From Loxodes magnus (taxonomy: Eukaryota; Ciliophora; Karyorelictea; Loxodida; Loxodidae): a DNA stretch of 64,000 nt. Under the pieces are notes generated by a model. The model ran no database searches and was not told the DNA's origin. It saw only the letters and a program-made list of their open reading frames with translations. Of the stretch, positions 23,990-36,869 are shown piece after piece. The stretch spans positions 1 to 64,000 of the forward strand of contig CAMPDV010000723.1 of NCBI GenBank assembly GCA_946699065.1, given 5' to 3'. Within the stretch, counting starts at the first letter, position 1. Every line of letters starts with the position of its first letter. The translations under genes and the position numbers were made by a program.

Positions 23990-26240
23990 TCTTGATTTCA
24001 TCAATTTTAAATTACTCTTGTTATAGTCTCTCTTTTATGTCTTCCTTTTTTACTTTTTTCATTTCTAAAAATCTAATCTTCTTGATATAAGTTACTTGTG
24101 AAATACTTTTATTTATAAATCTAAATATCCCAAATAAGACTTTGGAAAGAAGTTTATAAGTATTTAATCATATATTATAAAGCGTCTTAAGTCATAATAC
24201 TCAATCTTTTACGATAGTCAATCTCTTATATTAGAATAGTATATACATCTAAAAATGTGCTAAATTTTACCATACTCTCCACACATACAGTAGGGATTAT
24301 CAATAGGATAATAACAAGCTTAAAGATCTTTTAGAAAATTAAAAGATTGGGTTCTAAGCTTATATATACTGATAATTTCTTGTCTAAATTATTTGTTCAA
24401 TTTAGTGTAAGCAATTACTAGAATTGGTTAAGATACGAAATTGTTTAGTATATATTTTAGCTTTTTCATTCTCTTAAACTTTTGAGTAGCTGTATTATAG
24501 AAATATTATTGTATTTTGTCTCTTATATATTTAGTAAAAATTTTTTAATTTGTACTAATCCTAGAATTCTACTGATCGATACTATAGAGGTCTGATAATT
24601 GCTAAACTTGATCATAGCATTGAAATCCTTTTTTTCAGTTGGTAATGAAAAGAGAGCCTATTGTCGACGTTGGAAAATCAATATTTTCTTATTTCATTTT
24701 ATAATAGAATTAAAAGAACTTTATTGCCATAATGTGTTTGAAAGATAACCAGTTTAAATCTATGAAGCATAACTTATTTATGTGCTTAAAGTGCTTTTCT
24801 TGAAATCATTCTCATATTTGATTCAATTCTATTCAAAACTCAAGTTATTCCTCTCTGAATACACCATGGTACTAGTTCTCTCCATATTCTGCTTTAGGTA
24901 ATGTAAAAAGTCTGCATAAAGTTTTAAAATGCCAAGAAATCACATTCTTATATCTCATAAGTTAAAAACAGCTTTTTCATTGCAACTAAATACTTGATCA
25001 CGACTTCTCTACAATGAGAATTAAAATTCTTCTTCTAATGTAGCATTACATCTAAATATGTAACTAGTTCCTTTTAAATAATTGGTTAGATATCTAATCA
25101 TAAATTTAAATTTTATTATTTATAATGTTTCTTTAAAATTTAGATGTATTCAGATTTGATAAACTTGATCTTTAATTGATTTTATGTAAAAATGCTTATC
25201 TTTAGCACGTTTCCGATAGTTATCAATTATTCGTTATATTATTCAAATTTATTAAGTTGTTTATCTAATTTTTATAAATCCCATTATGTAGGGTGAATCA
25301 AATTTCTCTAATAAAGCAGATTGCAAATTCTTTTTGTTAAAGCTTTATCATATAGTTTTATAATAATATTAATAAGAGAAACAGGTAGTCAGTTTTTCCA
25401 GTCATCTTTGATTCCTTTTTTAAATATTGAAATTATCGCCAATGTATTTAATTCCTAAGGGATTCTTCCAAATCTTAACATATTATTCAGAAAAGAGTGA
25501 AGAATTATTATCAAATATTATCCACAATATTTCAGAAATTCACCTTTTATTCTGTCTGAATCAGCTGATTTTCCATTCGTAATTTCTTGTATTTCTTGTA
25601 TGGTAAAAAGATAAAATCCTAATAAATATGAGAGTTGATAATTTTTAATTTCCTATATACTATCTTATATTTTATCTATTTTTTAATTACTGAGAATTAT
25701 ATTATTTAGTTAGATTAAAATTTTTGTTAAAAATAAATTCTTCCATGACTCAATGGATTTATTTTTGATTTCTTAATCAAAGTTCATTTAATTTATTATT
25801 TTAGGCTTTTTAATTTTCTTAGTATGTGAAAATATTTCTTTAGCATCTCCATTTAGAAGTAAAAGTTTCTTTTTTGCTTTGTTTTTTCAAAATTTCACAA
25901 ATTAGAATTGAAGTCATTCAGAATGTCGTTTCACTTTTTCATGAATATTAGTTACTTATTAGTTTATTCTTCCAGAAATAATGTATGCTTCTTATATACT
26001 GAGTTAGCCCTTTTAGGCCTAAATATTTCTTAATAAGATCTCGAGAAATTTGTTATAACTTGAGTCTGGAATAAAGGATCCTAATGTTTAATCAGCATAT
26101 TATTAGATGTTATTTTTGATAAATTCATATTAAACTTAAAGATTATCTTAATCTATCTAAAAGAATTCTAGATAAGTTTGCAGGAAAGATTCTAAATATT
26201 TTTGACGATTTATTGCATCTTATAACCTATTTATTTTATA
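23990..26240 (-). mobile_element. LINE fragment, - strand: end of endonuclease region, RT N-terminal part and C-terminal zinc-knuckle region
   Basis: - strand reading from 26240: KYKINRLQDAINRQKYLESF, an LGSFIPDS segment, then ITNGKSADSDRIKGEFLKYC, LGRIP-like FGRIPQE, and SIFKKGIKDDWKN. The latter is followed by TGA-LPVSLINIIIKLYDKAL, the typical RT entry NWRPISL with TGA at Trp. Near 25150 the frame leaves RT before the YADD box and jumps to thumb/C-terminal sequence ending YCMCGEYG at about 24270. Several frameshifts. Its upstream edge coincides with the left edge of repeat block B. Confidence 0.75.
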
Positions 26241-26611
26241 TTTCCTCAAATTCTTGCTCATCTTCAATTAATCTCATATAAAATTAAGTTTTGTTTTATA
26301 AATCAATTTGCAGAAAAAAATTTTCTTTTTAAGCTATAATATCATCTTATCACTGTTTATTTTATAAAAGAATTGTTTTAAGAATTAAGTTTTTATCTTT
26401 AAATAATCTAGCAATTTTCAGTTGATATCATACTTTATGAATAAATATAATTACAATCTTTAAAACATTAATAAAATAGATAAATAAACAAAAAATAATG
26501 ACTATTTAATTAGAAAATGAATATGAAAACATTTTAATTTAATTTCTTGATAAGATATTTTAAATTTAAATAAGTGTTTAATCTTTTAAAAATCATATTT
26601 ATTAAACCACT

Positions 26612-27416
26612 ACAGAACAATTTTAAAACCTAAGATAATTCCCCAAAATAACATACACGAAATTAAACAAAAAATATTTGAAAGAAATAATTTGCATCTA
26701 TAAGATTAGAAACCAATCTTACGCATTTCGAAAGACTCTGAAAGATCGAAATTATATTATTGAAAATCCTTTTTGTATATGCGGAGAATATGACACTCTC
26801 CAACATGTAATGGAATGTATATATTACATTGATATAAGAGAATGATTGGTCTCCAAAATTGGTTAATGTGATATTTTTAAACTAATAAATTACGATTAAC
26901 TATATATAAACTCTTTTCCTAAGAAAAAAATAGAAATTGTGGATGAATAAATAAAAATATTCATTCAAATGTTTATCAAAAGGAGGCAAGAAATTCTATA
27001 ACAAGAGAAAGAAGAAGGGCAATACGAGAAATAATAAAAAGAAGCAAATCTAAGAATAGAAAATTTTAATGAAGAGAATGAAGAATAATAAAATCAAGAA
27101 AACAAAGAATAAGATGTCCAACAAAATTAGATGAAAAATGATGAGGAAGAAGAAGATTGGAACGAAGAGGAAAACGATAGCGAAGATGAAGAAGAAGAAG
27201 ATTGACAACAGAAAATAGAAAAAAATGAAAGTTAGCTTGAAAATGAACAAGAAAGGAGATACTCAGAAGAAAAAAAAACCTAAACTAGAAAATTAGTTCT
27301 GAAGAGCAATAAACTTGATATATAATAACATTTAAAAACAATATAATACCTTTAATTGGAAGAACATATTCTGAAAATTGAAGGTACCACAAATTTTTTT
27401 AGTTAAATTAAATTAA
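26612..27416 (+). mobile_element. 5'-truncated LINE insertion (absent from block C)
   Basis: Encodes only the LINE ORF2 C-terminus: FCICGEYDTLQHVMECIYYI, then IRE-TGA-LVSKIGQ (TGA where the 17-21 kb copy has TGG), and an acidic tail (EEEEDWNEEENDSEDEEEED). A 15-bp sequence ATTTATTAAACCACT at 26597-26611 recurs as ATTTATTAAATCACT at 27417-27431 and is a candidate target-site duplication. In block C the flanks are joined without the insert. This is what target-primed reverse transcription with 5' truncation produces. Confidence 0.8.
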
Positions 27417-27431
27417 ATTTATTAAATCACT

Positions 27432-28690
27432 TTAAATATTATTATGTTTTGAATATTTAGTATCTTAAATTAAAAATTACTATATTGTATAATATCCAAA
27501 CATTTATTAAAGGAATGTGAAATTAAAAATTATAGTTTAGTTGTCTAATAATTTAGAATAGAACAAAAAATAGCTCATTATTAAGGTTCTTTATGAAATT
27601 GTGTACTATTACCATTATCGGCTTAGTAGAAACTTTGCTTTTTATTATGCTATATATGTTTCTTTTTATATTGTACGAAATATTTCCCATTTTTTATAGA
27701 TATAATTATAATAGTTATTAACTTACACTTTGTATATTATTTTAATTATACAAAAGATTAAAGCTTTTAACCTTTTTTGATATAATCAAAACTATATTGA
27801 TTTCTTAATTATTTACACTTTCATTTTGCTAATTCTTATTATTTAATATTAGAATATAATTTTATTCTTATTTTAGATGGAATATAAGATAATTTACAAG
27901 AAAGTGAAGATTTTTATAATTTTGCATATATTCAAATTATTTATATAGTTTACTAGCAAATGCTTTTTATATGATAAATAATCAATCTATTTTTTAAAAA
28001 AGCTTTCAGCTTTAATAAAATAGCTTCATTAGAAATTCAAATTTTAAGATTAATAAATAAAATCGATTTTCTACATGCACAGTAGATATGCTTAAGTTGC
28101 TTATAATCAGAAAGTTTATCTTTAAAGCTTTTCTTTTAATATTACAGAATGAGAAAAATTTTAAAGAGAAAAAATACTTAATATAGCAATTTTTCTTAAA
28201 AACTTGTTTTCCTCTTCTAAATTAACATCTTTTCGCAAACTAAAAACAGATAGTTAGTCGTAGTAAGCTCTTTTCAAAACTCTTTTACTAATCTTAAATT
28301 TTTAATATTTTTATAATTATTATAATAAAGCAGAATATTTTTAAACTTGATTAATAAATTTTTGTTTCTATATTTTATATAGTTAGGTTAGATATATTAT
28401 TTGGATCCTTGTTTAATTACTTTTTTTAGATTCTTTGTAAATTGGCATAAAATTTATTATTACAGATGTATTTACCTCATTTTTTTTATTTGATTGATCA
28501 TATTTTTATAAAGAGATTTTTTAGCTCTTTTTAGATTAGTTATTTTTAAAAATTTACAATATCCATTAAAAAAATAGTTTTAAGCCCTCTTATAAAAAAA
28601 AATTTTACTGATTTTGTTTCTTCAAAAATTGTAATTTATTTTTTTATCTTTACTTCTTAAAAGTCATTTAAAAAACTTTTCAAATCTTTT
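27432..28690. repeat. AT-rich left part of block B
   Basis: Shared with 50.55-51.83 kb in block C. T-rich, with no supported gene. It contains no WD40 or LINE similarity. Confidence 0.5.
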
Positions 28691-28699
28691 AAAATTCTA

Positions 28700-30545
28700 T
28701 CCTTTAAGAAAAGGATTTATCCACCCGAAATTCTTTTGTAGCGTATAACTCAGAGCGAAAAAAGGATAATTTTTTCACGATTTCATGGTTATTTTATTAT
28801 ATCTCCTTTTTTCTTGAGATCCTTTTCATTTAAGTAAATTATTATAATATTAAAAATTTTAAAACAAATTTTTTCATTTACTAGAAAAGATGTTCAAAAT
28901 TAAAAATTGTATTTTTTCCAAAGCATAAACAATAAATTTTTTTTATAATTTCAAACATAATTAACCTTATCAAAAATATACTTTTAAATAAAAAAGAAAA
29001 AAGTTTTTTTTTTAATTTTTAAACAAATTTTCTTAAAAGCAAAAACATTTTTTTAATTTTTACAAAATACCATTTCAACAAAAAAAATTTCCAAATTCTA
29101 TTTTAATAAAATCTTTTTTTAATTCCTATTTTTTCTCAAAAATCTTTTATATTTGGAATTTTTTCTTGAAATTTTATTCCTATTTTAAAATTTTTATCCC
29201 GAAAAAATTAAATTTATTCCGTGCCGAAAATCTTTGGTAGTGTAAAACGCTGAGCAAAAAAACAAATTTTTTATTTTCATGTAATTTAAGCTCTAAAATT
29301 GAAAGATAATGATAAATAAAAAACTTAATATCAAAAAATTTTATAATCCATTCGGAAACGAAACATATTAAAATAAAAATTTATTATTGAACTTAAACAC
29401 AAGAATAAACAAATTTAAATAAATTTATTAACATATAACTTAAAAAATTAAATTAGCATCCAAAAATTCAAATTTTTTTTAGTTTTAAGTCTATTTAAAA
29501 AAAAAACCTATTTTACATATTAAAAAAATGTATCCCGTCCCAGAAATATTTATCAAAAAAAGTTTTCAAAAAAATTCCTTAAAAAAAATTTAAAGATTTT
29601 TAAAATTAATTTCCAAATTTAATTTCCAAATTTAATTTCCAAAACGATTTTAGATAATTATTTTCAAAATTATTTTAGAAACGCTTTTCTAAGAAATTTT
29701 AAAAACTTTTTTTAAATTTACTTTCAAAAAATTTATTCCTATTTAGAATTTTTTATCCCAAAATAATTAAATTTATTCCTATTTAGATTTTTTTATCCCG
29801 AAATCAAAAAATTTATTCCTATTTAGAATTTTTTATCCAGAAATAAAAAAATTTATTCCGTCCCAGATATCTTTGGTAGTGTAAAACGCTGAGCAAAAAA
29901 AGAAATTTTTTATTTTCATGAAATTTAAACTCTAAAATCGAAAATTAATGATAAATAAAAAACTTAATATCAAAAAATTTTATAATCCAATCGGAAACGA
30001 AAAATATTAAACTTAAATATTAAAATTTTATAATATCAATAAATAATAATAATCAATCATAAAAAATAAATAATAAAAAAACAAAATTTAATTTAATTTA
30101 AAATAAATAAAATAAATACTTAATTAAATTTTTTAATTAATAATAAAGATTATAAACTTACTTCACCTTATAAATAATATTTTAACCACTTCACAAAAAA
30201 AATGAAAATTTATACTCAACTTGAAATTTTTACTAAATCTAAAAATAAATCCATAAAATTTTATAGCATAAATTTAAACTTTAACTTATTTCATTCTTTC
30301 ATTTAACAAAATTATATTTTAAATATTTTTAAACATCACCCAGTTTAAATCAACATACCTCACTAATTTCTTTAACCTATCACTCAAACTTTTTTTTAAA
30401 CCAATAATATTTAACAATATAACAAATTTTTAATTAATAAATTAAAAAACTTCATATAACTAAAAACATTATTAACATTAAACATTCATTTAAATGCATT
30501 ACCAATATCTTATATCTTTAATCGTAAAATTAAATTAAGTCAAAT
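28700..30545. repeat. Downstream arm of WD40 copy B with direct repeats
   Basis: Two units of about 160 bp (29214-29375 and 29854-30015) carry CTTTGGTAGTGTAAAACGCTG followed by AGCAAAAAA, a long A/T part and ATCGGAAACGAAA. A partial third unit lies at 28720-28790. Between the units short motifs TTATTCCTATTTAGA and TTTTTATCCCGAAAT repeat. The same order occurs in blocks A and C. Confidence 0.7.
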
Positions 30546-30555
30546 CATAAGTTAC

Positions 30556-31639
30556 TCAACTCGAAACTCTCCATTTTCTTATCATATTGTCAAGTCCTCC
30601 CGATACCAACCATCTATTATCAACACTCAATGCTATAGAATCTATTGCATATTTATGCCCTTATAAAGTCTATATACACTCACCCTTATCAAAGTTCCAG
30701 ATCTTGATTGTTTCATCGTAAGATCCAGAAAATATAACACTTGAATCAACACTTAACTGAATACTTCATACATAACTTGAGTGACCTTGAAGAGTACGAA
30801 TACACTAACCAGAAGAGAAGTCCCATATCTTAATAGTACTGTCAACATAACCTGATATTATATACCTATTATCCTTAGACACTATCACCGATAAAACTGA
30901 GTCTGAATGCCCAGTAAGATTTCGCAAAAGCTGACCAGTCTAGAAATCCCAAATCTTTATAGTTGTATCAGAAGATCCCGATATAATATATCTAGATTCA
31001 TAGGAAATTACTACCGATATAACATATGAAGTATGACCCGACAAAGTTCTTTGGAGAGCACCATTGAGGAAATTTCAGATCTTTATAGTAGTGTCTTCAG
31101 ATCCTGATATAATATATCTAGAGTCTGGGGAAATTACTACCGAGGTAACTCTAGAAGTATGTCCCGTTATAATTCTTAGGATAGCACCAGTCTATAAGTT
31201 TCAGATCTTGATCGTGTTATCAGCAGATCCTGATACTATATAGCTAGAGTCTGAGGATATTACTACCGAGTTAACTGAGGAAGTATGTCCCGTTAAAGTT
31301 CTTATGAGAGCACCTGTCTGGAAATTCCAGATCTTTATAGAATTTTCTGGATATCCTGAACCTGATACAATTCAATTCAGGTCACTTGATATGGCTACCG
31401 ATAGCACAGCTGAAGTGTCAGTAAGGACTTAGTCTAAAAAATATTAAAGAAATACCTTTACTTTGGTCATAACTGATCTTGTTTATTAACTTTTAGTAGC
31501 ATAAATTAGGCAGAATTTCATACTTAAAATGAAGTAGAGATATTTTCCCTAGGATGTGGCTTCTCGCTCTTAGGAGTTTTCTTAAAAAAATAATTTTAGT
31601 AAATTGCTTTTCTTTTTTCTCCGTTTCTTTTTTCTCCAT
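30556..31639 (-). CDS. WD40 seven-bladed propeller protein, copy B (353 aa, one 22-nt intron)
   Basis: Exon 1 is 31456-31639, the intron 31434-31455 and exon 2 30556-31433, ending at TGA (30556-30558). The frame is intact with TAA/TAG = Gln and TGA = Trp at 31372, 31201, 31075 and 30766 (first bases on the + strand). All four sit at Trp positions: three in the WD/SIKIW places and one as V-W-SIQ, where copy C has W in the equivalent site of blade 7. The N-terminus has a five-residue duplication (EKKETEKKEKQ) absent in copy A. In blade 1 the usual LTGHS is changed to LTDTS, losing the GH. It differs from A and C mainly at blade-surface positions, for example GHKYAIDS and GGLDN in blade 7. Confidence 0.9.
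31434..31455 (-). other. Spliceosomal intron, 22 nt, WD40 copy B
   Basis: Same sequence type and position as in copy A (GTATTTC...TTTTAG on the - strand). Splicing joins AAAG to AC, again giving Asp. Confidence 0.85.
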
Positions 31640-33120
31640 TTTAATTTTTATAACTTACTTCAATAAATATTTAATTAAAATAACTCAATTAATTTTACTT
31701 ACTTAATTTCAATACAATTAAACAATTAAATTATTTATTAAGCATACTTATAAATATCTTCTAAAACATTGATTTTTCTATTTTTGTCTTAAAAAAAGAC
31801 AAGATAATAAACTAATAGTGTACAAACTTTTACAATTTTAATTATTTTATATCCTTTTACTTTTAAATATAAGGATAATTTATTATATCAAAAGTTTTAT
31901 AACGAAGAATTATATCCTTATTATAATAACTTTAATATGCATTTATTAGTTACTACTTATTTGTGCTTTAAATCAAAGACTCTTAATAAGAAAACCTTAT
32001 TTCTTTGTAAATTAATTTAATTGATAAATAAAATATTACAATTCTTTTAAAAGCTACTGTTATTAATTATTGTTTTTCACTTACATTTAATCAAAAAAAT
32101 TATTTATTTAATCTTTTTACTAATTAAAAAAGTAAATAAAATAAGTTTCTTATTAATTAGTTTGAATAAATATTAAAAAACATAAAATTATTTAAAACAA
32201 AACATTTTTAGAATTTATAATATAAACTCTTTTAATTGTCCACTTTTTTACTACTATTTAATTAAAACTTTTTATTTATAAAAGTCTCTCTTATAATTAT
32301 AAACTAATATAATTACTTATAATGTTGATTCTAAGCAAAATATATAAATGTAATAAATATAAGTAGTAGAAAGTAAATATTTAAACTAGCTATAAATGGT
32401 GTATCACTAATTTTATCTTACAATTATTAAATAGTAATATTTAATTTTATTATTAAAATAAGCTTTAATATGTTTAATTATGTCTATTAAATACTTAATA
32501 TTTTATCCTTTTAGCTTTATTAGTTATTAATTAATTTCTCTTTAATTTAGATATTAGATTAGTTATAATTAATACATTTAGATAACTTTCTCTTTTTTCA
32601 GCAAACTAATATTATATTTATTATTTATGTTATTTTTGTAATTATCATTTCTAATTAATAATACCTAAATTATTCTAGATTATTTAAAGATAAAAACTTA
32701 ATTCTATTATTCTATACTTATCCAAAAAACATAATTACCACTATTAATACTCTCTTTCTTAAAATTAGTTGTTTGTTACTAAGAAAATTATAAGCTTTTT
32801 TAAGAAAGAAAGCATATTTTTACTATCTTCTATTATTATTTTCTGAATTAATAGAAAGAGTAAACTTAACATAATATGTTTCTTTGTAGTATTAGATAAT
32901 ATAAGTATTAGATTAGCTAATATAAGTTATTTAAAACTAAAATTAAAGCCACAATAAATCCTAGTCTAGTTGACTTTAGTCATAAAATTTAAAAAGAATA
33001 CAGTCTTTAGTAGTAATAAGAAAGTATTTAAATAAACATAATGAAAGTGAGAAAAAAATTAAACCTACAAGATAAGAGTTTTAAAGCTTAAATTTAAATT
33101 TATTAATTAAAAGATTTAAG
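31640..33120. repeat. Upstream arm of WD40 copy B
   Basis: AT-rich, shared with the left arm of block A (inverted) and with block C. The stretch directly 5' of the ATG is conserved in all three copies and presumably holds the promoter, but I cannot name elements. No gene is supported. Confidence 0.5.
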
Positions 33121-33124
33121 AATA

Positions 33125-33943
33125 TCATTTGCTATCTAGAATGAAATAGCTGCTAAACTTTAATTTTTTTCTGAATAAATTAAAATAATCAATTGCAACC
33201 AAAAGGCATGTTTGATATTTAAAAAATATTTAAGTTTGCAAGTAGTTACAAATTGGATATTGAGCATGGTTTAACAAGTACTTCTTAAGAAAAATAGAAT
33301 AACAAAAGTTTTATAGAAGAATAAATATTATAGAATTCCAGTGCTTCTAAATAGAAAAAAAAGAAGTCACTAAAATTTAATTAATCAAAGTCTTAAATAA
33401 AAAAGTTGTGATTAAATGAGAAATGTACATGTCCAAAGGGGTTGCCAAAATGTCTACTTTGAACTTATAAATCTAAGAATTGTCCTTTTGAAAAAACAAA
33501 AAAATGTAAATCCTTCTAGAACTAGAATATTCAATGGCTTTTATAAAATTTAGATTGAAATATTCATGCAATAGCTCGATATCTAAATTCTCAAAGTAGC
33601 ATAATTTTACACACTCTTTAAGTTTTTCAATTTCTTGATTATCTTAAATCAAAAATTTTCAGTTACGTTTATTTTTTATTCTCTTAGGAATATAAAAATT
33701 GCTGTCTTTTTCTCCAACTTTGCAATATCTTAGATTGAATTTGCTGCTTCATTCACTACACTATTCAATAGGCATAAATTTAAATCCCAAAACTACAAAA
33801 GCATTCATACTTTAGTCTCTTGAAAGCATTATCAGTTTAATCCTTTATAGATCTATCTGCTTAACTTCCCTTTTCTTAATTTAGATCATACTACTCTATT
33901 TTGATTTTCCTTATATCTTTAAGCTAAAATAAACCTAAAACAT
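33125..33943 (-). CDS. Unknown protein, about 272 aa (block B copy)
   Basis: One - strand frame from ATG 33943 to TGA 33125-33127 is continuous. The N-terminal part is charged (IKKREVKQIDLQRIKLI). The core reads naturally: MNAFVVLGFKFMPIEQCSEW, YCKVGEKDSNFYIPKRIKN, EIEKLKECVKLCYFENLDIE and KFKVDILATPLDMYISHL. In-frame TGA occurs in CSE-W-SS and KRN-W-KF and would be Trp. The C-terminal 80 residues are hydrophobic in this frame. ATG at 33889 or 33808 are alternative starts. I do not recognise a family. Block C has a one-base difference in the C-terminal third, so the true C-terminus is unsettled. Confidence 0.6.
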
Positions 33944-34499
33944 TAACTACCATAAAAAAGCATTAAAGCTAGATTTTATTTTTAAATTAGTTTAATATAC
34001 TTATTAGCAAATATCTTGTAAATAAAAGCTTAGAATGAAATATATAGTATATTTAAAGGTTTAATGTATCTTGTTAGTTTATTAAGATACATAAATAAGA
34101 AGTATTATACAGAATTAGGCTATCTTTAATTAAAGATACTGAGTCTAGTAATCTTAATAATATATTAATTTAACTAGTAATGCTCCAATAAATAATCAAT
34201 TAAATACTTTAATGGATTTATTAACTCTGAGGCTAGTACTTTGAAGTTGTTTTTTGGTCAGTTTGAACTTGCTTTCTTCTCTAATCATTTCAATTTACTG
34301 CTCATTGATATGTAGTTCCTCGCTCTTACACTTAGTTTGTCTTTCTTTAACATAAATTTTAAGAAGATAAACTGAAAGAAACTAAGCCAGCAACTAAACT
34401 ATCTTAATTGATTCATATAAGCAAACAGCTACTTTGAAGTTAAATCTACTTCCTAGCCTCAATATTGTAAATCTTCTAAAAAAGAATCATATGAAGTTG

Positions 34500-35672
34500 T
34501 TTATTTTCTTTTACGAAAAGCTTTAAAATAAATTTACAAATCTTTTTTGTTTTAAGCTCCAGATTCCACTTATTAGGTAAGTAAATGATATATATGTTCC
34601 TTAATCCTTAAATCTTATAGCTTAAATTTATTATTTTTTTGCTTTTTTCTTCCTTCTCAAAGAAAGTTGTTTAGTATCTTTTTACTGCTAGATTAAACTC
34701 CTCATTGTAGCGTAGCTCTGAGACTAAACTTGCAATTTAAAAAATTGAAAGCAGGGAGTTTAAAAATTTTTTACTAGTCAACTTTACTTGGCAGTTATAT
34801 TCAGCATGTTAAAAACAATAGGAGACTCATTGAGATTCTTTAATTTTAAATATCTATCGTTGATGGGATATTCCTATACTTTTTTCTTTTTTTAATTCCT
34901 TTAGTTCAAACTATTCTTTCATAGTAATAATTCTTCTAAACCTCTGATGGTTTTATCAGATAATCTTTAAACTATATTTAGTTTCTTTCAAATCTACCCG
35001 TTTATATCCAACGAGGTCTGGATTAAAAGCTAACCGTCTATTTCGTTTCTATCTTTGAAGATGTGACTTTATTTTAAAGATTAAGTTTCATACTGGGAAT
35101 GTTTTGTTTTTGGTATTTCGTCTTTTTCTGTTTCTTTGATTTTATTCGGGTATCAGGCTTAATATTATATATATCAAAATATAGCGAAAAAACTTCCAAA
35201 GCTTGATTAGTCTTCTATATATTTTTCTGTTTATCAAGCATTTCTAACTACAAAAATATCGCAATTCTAGCAATGAAGTTAAGTAGAAATCAGACAGCAA
35301 TTTAATGTTCTCCGCAGCCTTCATCAAAGAGTTCAAAATTTTTAGCAATCCTTAGAGAAATTAACATCACTAATAAGAATCTCTCGTTTGGAAGTATTTG
35401 AGGCTTTTAAATATTTCTTAGATGAATTCATAGACAAAACCAGTCAAGCAATTAATGACAAATATAAGATTGTCCAAATACCTCGCTTTATCTTAATTTT
35501 AAGCTCATTCTTAGTGTCTATTATTTGCTTCATTCAACATTCTCTACTTTTTACTAAAATTTGGACTATAGAAATTGATATCTGACTCTGTCTTTTAGAT
35601 CACTGTTTCTTATTAGAATAGAATTAAATTTTCATCTTGCTGACTTTTCTTTAATGTTCCTTTATTCACCAT
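34500..35672 (-). pseudogene. Eroded - strand gene, unknown (block B copy)
   Basis: From ATG 35672: MVNKGTLKKSQQDENLILFQ, then QKTESDINFYSPNFSKKQRM and NRHQEWAQNQDKARYLD. Further in, the best reading changes frame: ALEVFSLYFDIYNIKPDTRI, then LAFNPDLVGYKRVDLKETKY, then LSDKTIRGLEELLL and YLKLKNLNESPIVFNMLNI. Each piece is convincing, but they lie in three frames, so the gene is broken or has introns I cannot define. No domain is recognised. The copy in block C is almost identical, so the breaks predate the duplication. Confidence 0.45.
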
Positions 35673-35679
35673 ATAAAGA

Positions 35680-36661
35680 TCTAAAGGAATTGCCAATAAA
35701 CAACTTCAAGTAAGTTTTTAAGCTTCACATATTACTAGACTAGACTAAGGTTTTTATTAGATCTCACTATCTTGAATCTATTAAACTGATTGGTATTCAA
35801 ACGTAGTAAGCTAATTACACCTCACTCACTATAACTACAAATAATGGTAAACCTTAATATATTTAAAAGAAGTAAAAGCTTGTTATTTTAATAGCAACTT
35901 ATTTTAACCTAAATAGACAAATAATTAGATATTAAAGTAGCAAGGATATAAGATTAACAACCTAGCTTAATTAACTAATCACTATATCCTAATTTTAATA
36001 GCCTAGCATTATTATATTACAGTTACTAAGACTATTAGCAACCCTTTATTTTAACAAAGCAGCTTATTAGTATTATATATTTAGTGCTTTAATGTAAAGA
36101 CTATAAGAGATATACTTATAACATTTAAATAATTATTAACCATGTATCTTAGTAATAGCACATCTATATACTATTGTAGAACTTTTAATTTTATAGTGGA
36201 AATAGTTAATATGCTTAATTTATTATATTTTTGGTTATTAAACAATATAATGCTAAAAAGGCTAAAGACTTTTTTAAAAAAACTAATACAAAATTTTATC
36301 CTTCAAACAAATTCCTGGAATACAAATTCTATCAATATTGGAATTTTCGCAAAAGATTTACCCAATAGGTGGAAAATTCTAAAGAGCCTTAAATGATTAT
36401 TTCTTTTATCCATAGGCTATTAGCAAACAGACTTGAATAATATTGTACGACTTTATAATTATAATATGTTAGATTAAAAGTGAAGATTAGTAAGATTCTT
36501 AAGAAATAATATAACTAGGAATAAAGCTAAAATATCAATTCCATTTTGAGGGTTTCTAATACTTATTTACTAATAAGTATCGAATAGCATTTATTTGATA
36601 ATTATAAACTTGATAGTGTTTGTTTAATATAATATAGAGAAGGTATTAAAACATTTTGTTA
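35680..36661. repeat. Right end of block B, no firm gene
   Basis: AT-rich. A standard-code ORF at 36142-36396 (+) ends in SWNTNSINIGIFAKDLPNRW and could be a remnant, but contains none of the TAA/TAG Gln codons typical of genes here and has no partner motif. It is identical in block C (59157-59411). Confidence 0.35.
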
Positions 36662-36869
36662 AAAGTAATAATTAGCTAAACTTAAATAAGTCAAAATAAT
36701 AATAGAAAACAAAGATTTATTATTTGCTATTAAGCTTCTTATATTAGTTATAAACTTAATTAATTAATATAAGCCATATATTAGACCAGGTAATAGCAAA
36801 ATAATTACTATCACTAAAAGAATGTAGTTTTACCATGCTTTTTCCTTACTAAAAATTAATAAATAATAG

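Larger units (their letters stand above)
26230..36661. repeat. Segmental duplication, block B
   Basis: Matches 50.20-59.68 kb in direct orientation, near-identical over long tracts (for example 33.9-36.66 kb against 56.9-59.68 kb, offset about 23.0 kb). It includes a WD40 gene, the conserved gene at 33.1-33.9 kb and eroded coding at 34.5-35.7 kb. It differs from block C by small indels and by an inserted LINE fragment at 26612-27416. The right edge is sharp at TTTTGTTA (36661), where block C meets a LINE. Confidence 0.9.

Noticed and set aside
27050-27250. Hydrophobic - strand ORF
   Set aside because: Antisense of the Glu/Asp-rich LINE ORF2 tail.
35388-35585. 65-codon + strand ORF, identical at 58403-58600
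   Set aside because: Reads well, but lies antisense to a coding-like - strand region, lacks any TAA/TAG Gln codon and the surrounding + strand is Phe-rich. It remains possible but was not called.
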